Positions 1 through 10,418 of a stretch of DNA of 64,000 bases are shown here, piece by piece. Within the stretch, counting starts at the first letter, position 1. Each line of letters begins with the position of its first letter. The position numbers and the translations under genes are program-made. This DNA comes from Candidatus Vicinibacter affinis (lineage in GTDB: Bacteria; Bacteroidota; Bacteroidia; Chitinophagales; Saprospiraceae): assembly GCA_016714365.1 (NCBI GenBank), contig JADJNH010000005.1, positions 906,501 to 970,500 of the forward strand. Reading direction: 5' to 3'. Under the pieces are notes generated by a model, which was not told the origin of the DNA, did not search any database, and saw only the letters and a list, made by a program, of their open reading frames with translations.

Positions 1-1
1 T

Positions 2-247
2 CCTTTAGGGACAAACATTCTTATTTTTCCAAATCCTGCCCATGAAAAAATTCAAATTCAATCACAAATTTCATTTAATAGGTTGGAAATTTATAATCTG
101 GATGGCCGGAAATTAATGTGTTTGAATGAGTCGCACTTAACAAATCAGACTGTGATTGATATTAGGTCATTAAATTCGGGAGCGTATATTATTAAATTGT
201 GGAATATTATAGGAGACCATATATTAACTAAATTTTTTAAGCTTTAA
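2..247 (+). CDS. C-terminal end of a T9SS cargo protein (type A sorting domain), 5' truncated by the window
   Basis: The first 81 codons are open from base 2 to a TAA at 245-247. The peptide begins with ILIFPNPAHEKIQIQ, continues with LEIYNLDGRKL and LNSGAYIIKLW, and ends in KFFKL. This is the layout of the Por/T9SS type A C-terminal sorting domain: a PNP start, a 'G+' strand, a '(S)G(I/A)Y' strand and a basic end. The protein is therefore predicted to cross the inner membrane by Sec and the outer membrane by the type IX system, with the domain removed on export. The functional part lies upstream of the window. It ends 11 bp before the next start and may share its transcript. Confidence 0.8.
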   Translation, partial: PLGTNILIFPNPAHEKIQIQSQISFNRLEIYNLDGRKLMCLNESHLTNQTVIDIRSLNSGAYIIKLWNIIGDHILTKFFKL

Positions 248-258
248 GTTCAATTACA

Positions 259-1494
259 ATGAAGGAATTAAAGTTTACTTTTTTATCCGGTCTACTTTTG
301 TTGACTAGTTCTGGATTTTCCCAAGAACTCATCATTCAACCTCCTATAGTTACTCCATTTGGATGTACAGAATTTTATTCTTTGTTTACCGGAAGTGTTA
401 CAAATTTTAGTAAAGGCACTTTTTCTACATTTTTGTTTGGAGAAGTCAATTATACTAATTCTTCAGGTCAATCGATCAGACTTGCAGAAGTCTTATTTAG
501 AGGCATGCCCTCAGTTGATTTTATACCTGGAGTATCAATTATAAATAGTTCTAATTTTAACTCGATATATCCAAATCGCAAAATCACATTTTTTGATAAA
601 AACCTGGAGGAACTTATTTCTAGAACAAAATGTATTCCACCTGGACAATTCGAAGTATGCTTGAGTTTATACACTGAAAAAGGAGTAGTAGTTACAAAGC
701 CTACTGGCGATTTTTTATCTCAAACCTGTTATACAGCAAGCAAGGAGTTACTTAGTACTTTATTTTTAGTGAGTCCATACGATGAATCCGAAATCCAGAT
801 AGCATTACCATTATTTACATGGACGCCTATCATTCCTTATTATGAAATTGGTGCCTATCGATTACAAATTGTGGAGTTACTTGATCAACAAAGTGCATGG
901 GATGCTTTTCAGTCCAATCCCATCTTTTTCGAACAGGATCGATTAAAGACAAATATTTTACAATATCCCATTGCATCCAGAAGTTTTGAAAAATGCAAGC
1001 AATTTGCATGGAGAGTTAGTTATTCTTTAGATCGTGGATTTGGTGGAACCACTTTTAACAAAGCACCAGCAATATATCAGGAATCTGAAATTTGGACTTT
1101 TAAAACTGCTTGTGTTAATAGCGAGGAGAGTGCAAAAAGAATAAATTCTGAGCCCGTAACACCCATCTACTTTAAAACCAGTCTAACAAATGCTGGAAAT
1201 TACCATGAAATTTCTAATTCAAGCACTTTGAGATTTGTTGTGGATAATCCTTATCGTGAATTGCCAAACCTAAGTTACATTATTGTTGATGAGCGTGGAA
1301 CTGAAATTAATTTGAATGCTGAATTTTATAACGAAATAATTCCGCACGATTTGCCGGATTTGCCATTAACTGAATTTTATGGTGAGAATAAATTTATTGT
1401 GGAGTTGCCATCCAGCATAGAGTTGAACAAACCTTATGTTTTGATCATCAATGGATTAAAAGAAAAACAATTTCTCAGATTTATTCGAATATAA
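259..1494 (+). CDS. Secreted protein of unknown function with a fibronectin-like strand-rich module
   Basis: A 411-residue product with a clear signal peptide (residues 1-21, cleavage near GFSQ|EL). About residues 180-260 contain LPLFTWTP and an AWRVSY segment, a pattern seen in Bacteroidota secreted proteins carrying fibronectin-III-like modules; this assignment is by pattern only. I see no catalytic motif. There is no T9SS sorting domain, so it is probably periplasmic or associated with the outer membrane. It is followed after one base by a lipoprotein gene that overlaps the giant RHS-related gene, which makes a three-gene operon and suggests a role in exporting or anchoring the giant protein. 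That role is inferred from position only. Confidence 0.6.
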   Translation: MKELKFTFLSGLLLLTSSGFSQELIIQPPIVTPFGCTEFYSLFTGSVTNFSKGTFSTFLFGEVNYTNSSGQSIRLAEVLFRGMPSVDFIPGVSIINSSNFNSIYPNRKITFFDKNLEELISRTKCIPPGQFEVCLSLYTEKGVVVTKPTGDFLSQTCYTASKELLSTLFLVSPYDESEIQIALPLFTWTPIIPYYEIGAYRLQIVELLDQQSAWDAFQSNPIFFEQDRLKTNILQYPIASRSFEKCKQFAWRVSYSLDRGFGGTTFNKAPAIYQESEIWTFKTACVNSEESAKRINSEPVTPIYFKTSLTNAGNYHEISNSSTLRFVVDNPYRELPNLSYIIVDERGTEINLNAEFYNEIIPHDLPDLPLTEFYGENKFIVELPSSIELNKPYVLIINGLKEKQFLRFIRI

Positions 1495-1495
1495 A

Positions 1496-2065
1496 ATGAA
1501 GTCTAAATTAATATATTACTCTTGGTTGTTTAGCCTAATTTTAATAATCTCAAGTTGTAAGCAGCGTACTCTATCTGCCGAGGAATATATTCAGTATTGT
1601 AACAATCCAGAAAATAAACTGATTGTCCAGGAAGTAACAGATAGTTTTGAATATTTTCTACAATATAGATCCCCGGAGTTTATGGCAATTATGGAAATGG
1701 GGAAATCCGTAAATCAATTCAAGCTTACATCCTTAATTAACGAATACCAGGGCTTGGAATATTATACGTTAAAAATTAAGAATAAGAATGCAACGAGCTT
1801 AGAAAAAATTGATATGAACTATATGGCTTTTGAGTTTCAACAATCCATCAGAATGGTATCATTGGACTCAATCGAGCCGGCAATGTTTCAATTTGAAAAC
1901 TCACAAGGGATTAACCCTTACTATACTTTTTCGATTGCCTTTGATATTGTTACCGACAGCCTGCATGAACGCTCAATACGTGTAGACCATTTTAAAAATG
2001 ATAAGCCGGTATTGTTTACTATTCCAATTCAAACCATTCGCAATTTGCCAAAACTAAAAGTCTAA
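1496..2065 (+). CDS. Lipoprotein of unknown function
   Basis: 189 residues. The N-terminus has a positive start, a hydrophobic core and a lipobox IISSC with the acceptor cysteine near residue 21, so it should be lipidated. No known domain is recognised in the mature part. It starts one base after the stop of the upstream secreted-protein gene, and its TAA shares one base with the ATG of the giant protein (TAATG). Translational coupling with both neighbours is therefore likely. A lipoprotein partner next to an RHS-like giant could be an anchoring or immunity factor; nothing in the sequence decides between these. Confidence 0.6.
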   Translation: MKSKLIYYSWLFSLILIISSCKQRTLSAEEYIQYCNNPENKLIVQEVTDSFEYFLQYRSPEFMAIMEMGKSVNQFKLTSLINEYQGLEYYTLKIKNKNATSLEKIDMNYMAFEFQQSIRMVSLDSIEPAMFQFENSQGINPYYTFSIAFDIVTDSLHERSIRVDHFKNDKPVLFTIPIQTIRNLPKLKV

Positions 2066-5000
2066 TGAAGTTAAATCAAGCGAAAAGAAAAAAATGGGCA
2101 TGGATCTTATTATTCCTTATATGTTTCAACATAATACCTACAAGTACATTTGCACTTACAGGTGGCCCCAGTCAACCTGAAGTAGAAACTTTTCAACCTA
2201 TAGAAGTTACGGATATGGTTGACCCGGCAACAGGCGATTTTTCATATAATATTCCTTTGATGGAAGTTGGTGGATATCCCATCAATTTGATTTATAATGC
2301 AGGTATCACTATGGATCAGGAAGCCAGTAACGTTGGTCTGGGCTGGAATATTAATCCTGGAGTTATTACTAGATCGGTAAGGGGAATACCGGATGATTTT
2401 AATGGAGATAAAATCGAAAAAGAAAGTGACCTTAAAGACGATTATACATTTGGAATTTCAGGATCAAAGCCAGATATAGAGCTATTTGGCATTAATTTAA
2501 AATCAAAATTTATTAAAAATTTTTCAGCGGGATTAAACTATAATAATTACAATGGAATTGGATTTGAGTTTAATGTAATTTCTGCCTTTGGTTTAATGAG
2601 CAAAGTCGGATTGGCTCTAAATGCTGAACTAGGTTTATCAGCGAGTACTACAAACGGATTAGGTCTTTCTCCTTCACTTTCATTTGATTATAAAAAAACA
2701 TTTAAAGATAGAAGGGAAATATCAACGCAAGGACAAGTTGGAACATCCATAAATACTAGGAATGGACTTCGAGATCTAAGCTGGTCAGTTCATTCCCCAT
2801 TGAAGTCATCTATAAAATCATTAAAGTATGTTAAAAACCCAAAAATAAGCCTTGGTTCAGAAATTAGTTTTAGCACGCAATCGTATTCTCCACAAATCAA
2901 TTCGAACATGTTAAATTTAGGATTTACATTTAGTGTAAAGCTTGGAGAAGAATTTCAAGGATCTTTTATATCAAACGGTCAGCTGTCAGGATATGTATCA
3001 CGGCAAGGGATGTTAGATAAAAAACAAAGTGTGTCTTCTTTTGGATATTTATATTCAGAATTAGGGAAAAGTTTTGATGGTATTCAAGATTTTAATCGTC
3101 ATATGGATGGGGTTTTTTCAGTCGACAAACCATGCTTGCCATTGACAATATTGACTAATGACATTTATTCAATTTCTGGACAAGGTATAAGCGGAAGTTA
3201 TCAGTTTCAAAGAGGAGATATTGGAATTGTCAATGATAAAAAAGGTCAAAGTTTTTCTAGCAACACAAGCTTAGGTTTTGAAGCAGGTGCGGGCGTAGTT
3301 TTTCGATTAGGTGGTGATATACATTCGATATATTCTCAATCATATTCAGGCAAATGGGATTTTAATAACAGTGATGATCTGAAACCGGATATCTTTAATA
3401 ATATGGATTTTCAAACCAATTCTTTGAATAATCCAAATTTTGAAAACGTAGCTTTGAAAGCAGCAGGGGAATTAAGTCCTTTTGATAATATTGAGGAAAA
3501 TTTGTTATCTCAGATTGGTGGAAAGGAAGCTGTTAAAATTGTTTTAGATGGATCTGAATCAACTGTAAGGGCTACTAGTAATTTAAAAGCTAATTTTGGT
3601 AATAATACATCAGTTGCTTCGCCATTAAAACGCGATAAAAGAACTAAAAGAAATCAAAATTTATCATTTTTACTTGTTCCTGAGGCAATGCATGCTGGCT
3701 TGGATAAAAGCATTAAGTCATATCCCGTAAAAGCCTCACCGGCAGATCCTATTTTGAATATTACTATCATTTCCAGGGCAGAAAGAGGAAAACCTTTTCA
3801 TATTTCCGAATTTACTGCACTTAGACCTGATGGATTGCGATATGTTTATGGAATCCCAGCCTATAATGTTAAACAAGTTGAGACTAGTTTTGCGGTAGAT
3901 AACGAAAGTTATTCGGCAGATTGTGGATCTGGATTAATTAAGTATGACACTGAAGATGGAAGACCGAAACACAAATTTGGATCCGATCACTATTTGTCTC
4001 GTGATGAAACGCCTCCTTATGCTTATTGCTATTTATTGACAGCAATTTTGTCAGAAGATTATGTGGATCTCACAAGTGACGGGCCTTCATCAGATGATCT
4101 AGGGACTTATACTAAAATTAATTATTCACGATTATATGCAGATTATAAGTGGAGAGTACCTTATACAGATGCTAATTTTAGTGAAGGCCTTTTAGCTAAT
4201 AAAGAAGATGATAAAGGAAATTATCTATATGGTGAAAAAGATATATGGATAATTCAATCAATAGAAAGTAAGACCCAAAAAGCTGAATTTTATTATTCAG
4301 ATAGGAGGGATGGTCATGGTGTACGAAATGAATCTGGAGGTCAAGATGCAGTAAGACATTTAAAAAAGTTAGATAGGATTACTTTATATTCACTTCCGGA
4401 CTTGATGAGTAATAGTCCGAACAGTAGAACGCCCATTAAATCAGTTTATTTTAACTACATTTATTCATTGTGCCCTAATGTTAGTACTAATGACGGAATT
4501 GCGGAAAGTAATAATTCTAATATGAACAAGGGTAAGCTCACTTTAATTAGTTTACACTTTACTTATGGATTATCTGAAAAAGGAAAATTTTCCCCATATA
4601 AGTTTGAGTATAACGGCATAAATCCTACATATTCATTAAAATCATATAATCGCTGGGGTACCTACCAGCCGATGAACCACAATACAAATTCTGATCATAT
4701 AGATGATTGCGTTGACGTTCACAAAAGAATTACTACTATGATACCATACATTCCGCAGCTAAAGAAGGACAATATTAATACCGAAGAAGAAAATGCAGAC
4801 AAAAACTCTTCGGCTTGGAGTCTTACCGATATTCAGTTACCATCTGGAAGTAAAATTTCAATTTCTTATGAAGCTGACGATTATGCATATATTCAAAATA
4901 AGGAAGCAATGCAAATGATAGAAATTACGGGGACATCAAAACATAGCAATGGATTAATGAGTTCCGGTATTGAATTAGATTTATTTGACGGATTAGAACC

Positions 5001-8000
5001 TTATAGGTACATTTATTTTGATTTGTACCATGAATTTACAGGTTCTTGTTCAGCTTCACAAATTAGAGATTCAATTCAGAGTTATTACATTCGGGATTTA
5101 AGCTTAGGTAAAGATATGCTTTTTAAAGTATTTGCATCATTAGATTTCACATCTAGATATGATTTTGTCCAAGGGTATACTAAAATAGATGATTGGGGTG
5201 CAATCAAGGATGGATCATTAAATTATAATAAAGGTTTTATTCGCTTAGCATTAAAATGTACTAAAGATAAGGAATGGCCCGATGTGTCAGGAAACTGTAA
5301 CGGTATTTTTAACCTTCCAGCGAATCCAATTTCAAAGGCTATTTGGCAATGTGCTAGATTAAATTATCCAAAATTAGTAAGTGGTAATTTAGGGAATCAG
5401 TCAATAGGGCCATTAGAAATTACTGACAATGAAGATGATGTTTATAATATTGCTGAGGCACTCCTAGCTGCATTTGATGGTTTTGCAGATCTTATTTTGG
5501 GCGGGACAAATAATAAATTATTGATTGAAGGGTATGGAAAAAAAATCATGAAAGGTAAGTCATGGCTTAGGTTGTATAATCCAAATTGGAAAAAATTAGC
5601 CGGCACACATAGGGTTTCTAAAGTAGTAATATCTGACGAATGGGATGATATGACAAACGGCAGTGCATCTGCCAGTATGTATGGTCAAGAATATGATTAT
5701 ACAACTAATTATTCTTTAGATAAAGATACCATTCAAATAAGTTCAGGAGTGGCGGCGTATGAACCCATTATAGGAGGGGAGGAAAATACATTAAAACAAG
5801 CAGTCCAATGGAAGGAGGAATATTTGCTTGCACCCGATAATTCACACTATCTTGAAAAACCAATAGGAGAACCATTTTATCCTGCACCGACAATAATTTA
5901 CAGCGAAGTAAAAGTTAGGAACTTGCAGTATCTAAATGTAAATAAGAAAGCAAGTGGTTGGACTAAATTTGAATTTTATACCGCCAAGGATTTTCCAGTT
6001 ATTGAAAAAATTACAACGCTTTCGCAAATCCCCAAAAAAACAAATCCAATACTGGAAATTCTAAAGGTATATAACAAAAATTATGTAACTGCTTCACAAG
6101 GATATTCAATTATTGTAAATGATATGCATGGCAAAGAAAAATCAAAGAGTATTTTTAATCAAAACGGAACTTTAATAAGTAGTATTAAATATTTTTACAA
6201 AATAAATAGCATTGGCGAGCTAAGCAATGAAGTGCAATTACTTTATCCAAGCGGTAATCTTAAAACAGGAACAATGGGTTTCCAATATTCAATGATCGGG
6301 GATCAAAGAGAATCAAAAACGAAAATTCATAGCGCAGGTTGTAATATAAATAATGACAATATAACTATTCCACCTTTGCTTCCCATTGCTCCTTTTCTAA
6401 CAGTTTTTCCTTTTTATAGTATGGAAGATACAAAATTTCGTTCCATTGTTTTGACTAAGCACATTCAACAAACTGGAATTCTCGATTATACTATTTCTTA
6501 TGATTTAGGCTCCACAGTTGAAACTAGAAATCTAGTCTGGGATGGCATCACCGGTGAAGTATTGGCAACTCAAACTTTCAACGAATTTGAAGATCCTATC
6601 TACAATTTTAGTTATCCTGCACATTGGGCATATAAAGGGATGGGACCAGCATATAAAAATATCAACGCAGTTTTTAAAGCAAGTACTATTAATTCTAATA
6701 ATGAAATTACTATTTCGTCAAATGATTTCTTCCAGGAAGGAGATGAAGTATTGTTAAATGGTGATACGAAAGCTTGGGTAAAAACAAAAGTATCCAATGA
6801 CAAAATTATTTTAATTAATTTTAATGGAGCCCCAATTACGGATCAACCAACAAGTATAAAGATCATCCGTTCAGGCCATCGCAACAAAGCATCTACTTCC
6901 ATCGGCGCCATTGTTTCTTTAGAAAATCCAGTTGGAACTAGTTTGGTTGTAAATGGAAATAAGAAAATTATAAATGCAAGTGCAATTGAATTTGATGATA
7001 AAAGAAATATGCATTGTTGCATGCCTATTGAAACTGTTCAATGTAGTTGTACCATTTCAGATTATAAGGAACATAAGTATCCCAGTACCATTCCTGAATC
7101 AATACTGAATGATTTCTTCAATAACTTAAACTTTAATAATATAAGTGCAAATTATGCTCCTATGCCTGTGGATGTACAAGGGGCATTTCAAAGTTGGATG
7201 GCATTTAACAGATCAAAGCTAGATTGCATGGATACTAGTTATTGTGCCATTTGGGACTGGAGAAATTCTGAGTATCGTTCTATCAATGAAACGGATTCAG
7301 ACGGAAATTTGTATCACACCTTGTATGTTAGGAAAAGTGGCAGTCTATGTGAATGTAAAATTCAAATTTCTGTTTCTTCATTTAATGTTTATAAGATTAA
7401 AGTAAATCAATGGGGGGCTGATAAATCTTGTTCAAATTGCCGTGCAAAAGTGATTGCAGCAAATTACTATCTGGATGGCACTATAATCAATGAATATAAT
7501 GAGATAAAATCCACATGTTTCAAATTTTTTAAAGATTGTAAAGATTGTTGTGATCCTGATTTGGATAATCCTCCGCCCGGTGTTTATGCATTTGGTAATG
7601 TTTTCAATCCATATACCACTAATCACTTAGGCACCTTCACTCCAAAAAGATCTTATACATTCTTAGCCTTACGAAAATCTACAACATTAAATACCATCAG
7701 TCCAGATTTAAAAAATGATGGTTATTTTACCAATACTGCAGGCAATCCTTACTTTAGTTCCTTTTGGCAGAAAACAATGGGAACTAACCTATGGGTTCCG
7801 AACAAAAATAACTGGACCTGGACAGCAGAAGTAACCAAGATTCATCCCAATGGCAATGAATTAGAAAGCAAGGATCCATTGGACAGATACTCCTGCGAGA
7901 TGTTAGGATATAATGATCAAATGGTTATCGCTGTCGCTGGAAATTCAAGATACGGACAATCAGCATTTGAAGGATTTGAAGATTATCATTACACCCTTGG

Positions 8001-8733
8001 GCAAAGCAGCGCTGCCAATCAATGTCCTGTTCCTAGATATTTTTCATTTCTAGACATACGGTCTAAAATTACGAAGACTGCATCTAAGGCTCATAGTGGA
8101 AAATATTTTCTGTCTCTTTCTCCGGCTGACATGGCACAATCTTCATTTGATTTATATGTTTGTACAAATTCACAAACTAGTGGTAATGGGAGCTCAGAAG
8201 AAGATCATACCCAAAATGGTTTTATACAAATGCCTGATACTGCAATTTCAAGAAAACCTTGTGACTGTCTGAATCAATTCAATCCCATCCCTGGGAAATA
8301 TATTTTTAGTGCTTGGGTCAATGAATCTCGAGACCCTTTGATTCATCAATTTGATAAATCAAAAGCTATGATTCGACTTGGCGGAACAAATTATGAATTC
8401 AAGGCAAAAGGACCTATTATAGAAGGTTGGCAAAAAATATATGGAGAGTTTGTCATTCCTCCCGGACAAAATAAGATAAAGATTTTCCTAATTGCTTCAC
8501 CAGATAACTGGACTTACTTTGATGACATTCGTATCCATCCCTTCGATGCCAGCTTTAAGTCTTTTGTCTATGATGATATCACGTTGCGTTTTACGTATGA
8601 ACTGGATGAGAACAATTATTTTACGAAATACGAATATGATGATTCAGGTAAATTGGAACGAGTGAAAAAAGAAACTGAAAAAGGCGTAATGACGATTCAG
8701 GAAACTCGATTTAGTAATAAAAAGATACATTAA
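2065..8733 (+). CDS. Giant secreted RHS-related protein without an RHS core
   Basis: 2,222 residues with a signal peptide ending near residue 31. Residues about 50-120 hold the conserved Bacteroidota opening (TGDFSYNIPL, GGYPINLIYNAG, EASNVGLGWNINPG, RGIPDDFNGD) that precedes SpvB/RHS-type beta-cage proteins. The middle is strand-rich and low in recognisable motifs, with a Cys-rich patch around residues 1650-1840. The end carries a carbohydrate-binding-like jelly-roll segment (about 2070-2160), then FKSFVYDD and a YD-type tail (YEYDDSGKLERVKKE). It lacks the RHS-associated core and any C-terminal toxin. It resembles the first half of an RHS system whose partner could be the DUF6443 protein at 12.6 kb. 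It overlaps the upstream lipoprotein gene by one base. Confidence 0.7.
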   Translation: MKLNQAKRKKWAWILLFLICFNIIPTSTFALTGGPSQPEVETFQPIEVTDMVDPATGDFSYNIPLMEVGGYPINLIYNAGITMDQEASNVGLGWNINPGVITRSVRGIPDDFNGDKIEKESDLKDDYTFGISGSKPDIELFGINLKSKFIKNFSAGLNYNNYNGIGFEFNVISAFGLMSKVGLALNAELGLSASTTNGLGLSPSLSFDYKKTFKDRREISTQGQVGTSINTRNGLRDLSWSVHSPLKSSIKSLKYVKNPKISLGSEISFSTQSYSPQINSNMLNLGFTFSVKLGEEFQGSFISNGQLSGYVSRQGMLDKKQSVSSFGYLYSELGKSFDGIQDFNRHMDGVFSVDKPCLPLTILTNDIYSISGQGISGSYQFQRGDIGIVNDKKGQSFSSNTSLGFEAGAGVVFRLGGDIHSIYSQSYSGKWDFNNSDDLKPDIFNNMDFQTNSLNNPNFENVALKAAGELSPFDNIEENLLSQIGGKEAVKIVLDGSESTVRATSNLKANFGNNTSVASPLKRDKRTKRNQNLSFLLVPEAMHAGLDKSIKSYPVKASPADPILNITIISRAERGKPFHISEFTALRPDGLRYVYGIPAYNVKQVETSFAVDNESYSADCGSGLIKYDTEDGRPKHKFGSDHYLSRDETPPYAYCYLLTAILSEDYVDLTSDGPSSDDLGTYTKINYSRLYADYKWRVPYTDANFSEGLLANKEDDKGNYLYGEKDIWIIQSIESKTQKAEFYYSDRRDGHGVRNESGGQDAVRHLKKLDRITLYSLPDLMSNSPNSRTPIKSVYFNYIYSLCPNVSTNDGIAESNNSNMNKGKLTLISLHFTYGLSEKGKFSPYKFEYNGINPTYSLKSYNRWGTYQPMNHNTNSDHIDDCVDVHKRITTMIPYIPQLKKDNINTEEENADKNSSAWSLTDIQLPSGSKISISYEADDYAYIQNKEAMQMIEITGTSKHSNGLMSSGIELDLFDGLEPYRYIYFDLYHEFTGSCSASQIRDSIQSYYIRDLSLGKDMLFKVFASLDFTSRYDFVQGYTKIDDWGAIKDGSLNYNKGFIRLALKCTKDKEWPDVSGNCNGIFNLPANPISKAIWQCARLNYPKLVSGNLGNQSIGPLEITDNEDDVYNIAEALLAAFDGFADLILGGTNNKLLIEGYGKKIMKGKSWLRLYNPNWKKLAGTHRVSKVVISDEWDDMTNGSASASMYGQEYDYTTNYSLDKDTIQISSGVAAYEPIIGGEENTLKQAVQWKEEYLLAPDNSHYLEKPIGEPFYPAPTIIYSEVKVRNLQYLNVNKKASGWTKFEFYTAKDFPVIEKITTLSQIPKKTNPILEILKVYNKNYVTASQGYSIIVNDMHGKEKSKSIFNQNGTLISSIKYFYKINSIGELSNEVQLLYPSGNLKTGTMGFQYSMIGDQRESKTKIHSAGCNINNDNITIPPLLPIAPFLTVFPFYSMEDTKFRSIVLTKHIQQTGILDYTISYDLGSTVETRNLVWDGITGEVLATQTFNEFEDPIYNFSYPAHWAYKGMGPAYKNINAVFKASTINSNNEITISSNDFFQEGDEVLLNGDTKAWVKTKVSNDKIILINFNGAPITDQPTSIKIIRSGHRNKASTSIGAIVSLENPVGTSLVVNGNKKIINASAIEFDDKRNMHCCMPIETVQCSCTISDYKEHKYPSTIPESILNDFFNNLNFNNISANYAPMPVDVQGAFQSWMAFNRSKLDCMDTSYCAIWDWRNSEYRSINETDSDGNLYHTLYVRKSGSLCECKIQISVSSFNVYKIKVNQWGADKSCSNCRAKVIAANYYLDGTIINEYNEIKSTCFKFFKDCKDCCDPDLDNPPPGVYAFGNVFNPYTTNHLGTFTPKRSYTFLALRKSTTLNTISPDLKNDGYFTNTAGNPYFSSFWQKTMGTNLWVPNKNNWTWTAEVTKIHPNGNELESKDPLDRYSCEMLGYNDQMVIAVAGNSRYGQSAFEGFEDYHYTLGQSSAANQCPVPRYFSFLDIRSKITKTASKAHSGKYFLSLSPADMAQSSFDLYVCTNSQTSGNGSSEEDHTQNGFIQMPDTAISRKPCDCLNQFNPIPGKYIFSAWVNESRDPLIHQFDKSKAMIRLGGTNYEFKAKGPIIEGWQKIYGEFVIPPGQNKIKIFLIASPDNWTYFDDIRIHPFDASFKSFVYDDITLRFTYELDENNYFTKYEYDDSGKLERVKKETEKGVMTIQETRFSNKKIH

Positions 8734-8824
8734 TTGAATTTAAGTTTAGTTATATAGTAGATTTTAAAATTAAATTATGGAACAATCATTTTCAATCTTT
8801 TTAATTATTAAATTTATTTAAGCT

Positions 8825-10405
8825 ATGAAATTTGTTTTTAATATTTTCAGTTATAATGTCAACTATTGTGTTTGGGTGATTCTAATTCTGAATTCTGGAT
8901 TAATTTATGGCCAAATAAATAAATTGTCAGATTTAGTACAAGGGGAAAGAATTTTTAGTAGCGTGCTATACAATTCTAAGGAAGAAGTTGTAGGCTATGT
9001 TTATGTGTATTCACATGAAAATCCTGATCCAATAACAAGAGAACTTGAATATGTCATGTTAGATCAAAACTTGAATCTAGCATTCAGAAAAGTGATAAAC
9101 TACCCTAAATTAAAATATTATACTCCTTCAATAAGACGTATATTTTTAGTAGGAGATTCCCTTTTTGTGCAACAAGAATATTGTACTCAATTTTGTTTTA
9201 CCAGCATACAATATCTGGCCTTAAAAGGATCTGCCGAAAATCCTGAATATGTTCAAACAAAAAATGGATTAGAGGTCTTGAAATATAACAAAAAGTATAG
9301 TAATGATTATTTTAACAGTTACAAAAACTTTAATTATACATTTTTTACTAATGAGAATGCCAACTATTTGGTTGATGGATTTATTAGAAATAAATTTAAT
9401 ACCAGCTATGAACCACTTAGAATACATAAGACAGATAATTCATTATTATGGAAGCATGATTTTAATAAAAGTGACATAAAAGGAACAATAGTTGGATGCG
9501 AAGTTCAATTAGCTACTTCTAGATTTATTTATGTTTTGACGCTAACTAGGAAAGTATCAAATAGTAGACCTAGGAAATTATTAAATAGAAATATTTTATG
9601 TTTTGATGCGTTGACAGGAGATATTAGATATAATTATCCTTTAGTAGATATTGAGTCACAATACCTCCGTACAATGAAACTCTTCGAAAAGGATGGAAAA
9701 TTGCTGATATTAGGCAATTACAGTGAAGAGCCATTGGCTTCTTCAGAGTCTGAAATAAAAGATCTTGGTTATTATTCAATTGCTGTTGATGAGTCTGGTA
9801 AAGAATTGAGAAAAACATTTAATAATTGGGCTAGTCTATGTCAAAATCAGCATTTTAATAAGTTTGGTGTGGATAAAGCAAAATATCAAATTGGAGAGCA
9901 GGATATTTTTTTACTTAAAGATGGGTCAACTTTAATTTTTACTAAGAAAGTTAAACCAGAAAGAAGTGGATTAATGCTGCCAATTCCTTTTTTATCAGAA
10001 GTGTTGGAAGCATCAACGAATAGAACTGCACGAAGTAAAGATTATATTCTTTTTCATTTGGATTCACAATTTACACTTATAAAAGAATTTACTATCAATA
10101 AGGAGGTAACAAAAGGTGAATCTATTGATTTAATGTATACTCAGTATTTGCATGATAAAGATGGAATTGTTTTATTTTATAAACGACAAGATGATAATAA
10201 AGTTAAAGACGAAGTCAATATTTCAAATTGGAAGCTTTGTATTGGAAAATTTATTAATGGTAGCTTTGAAGAAGAAAAAGTCCCATTATCATCTAAAGAA
10301 AGCCATAGACTATTTGCAATACCTGCTAAATTCGGTTATATGCTTTTGACCGAAGTAGATATAAATGATAATTTGTTGGAAGTTAGATTGGAAAAATTGA
10401 ATTAG
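8825..10405 (+). CDS. Secreted protein of unknown function
   Basis: 526 residues. An unusually long N-terminal leader precedes a hydrophobic stretch and a likely cleavage site near YGQ|INK (about residue 30). The body has evenly spaced beta strands and could be a propeller, but I find no diagnostic motif and no sorting domain. It lies 91 bp after the giant protein gene and 13 bp before the M48-type peptidase gene, so it is most likely co-transcribed with the latter. I do not recognise its family. Confidence 0.55.
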   Translation: MKFVFNIFSYNVNYCVWVILILNSGLIYGQINKLSDLVQGERIFSSVLYNSKEEVVGYVYVYSHENPDPITRELEYVMLDQNLNLAFRKVINYPKLKYYTPSIRRIFLVGDSLFVQQEYCTQFCFTSIQYLALKGSAENPEYVQTKNGLEVLKYNKKYSNDYFNSYKNFNYTFFTNENANYLVDGFIRNKFNTSYEPLRIHKTDNSLLWKHDFNKSDIKGTIVGCEVQLATSRFIYVLTLTRKVSNSRPRKLLNRNILCFDALTGDIRYNYPLVDIESQYLRTMKLFEKDGKLLILGNYSEEPLASSESEIKDLGYYSIAVDESGKELRKTFNNWASLCQNQHFNKFGVDKAKYQIGEQDIFLLKDGSTLIFTKKVKPERSGLMLPIPFLSEVLEASTNRTARSKDYILFHLDSQFTLIKEFTINKEVTKGESIDLMYTQYLHDKDGIVLFYKRQDDNKVKDEVNISNWKLCIGKFINGSFEEEKVPLSSKESHRLFAIPAKFGYMLLTEVDINDNLLEVRLEKLN

Positions 10406-10418
10406 ATAAAGTTAACTT

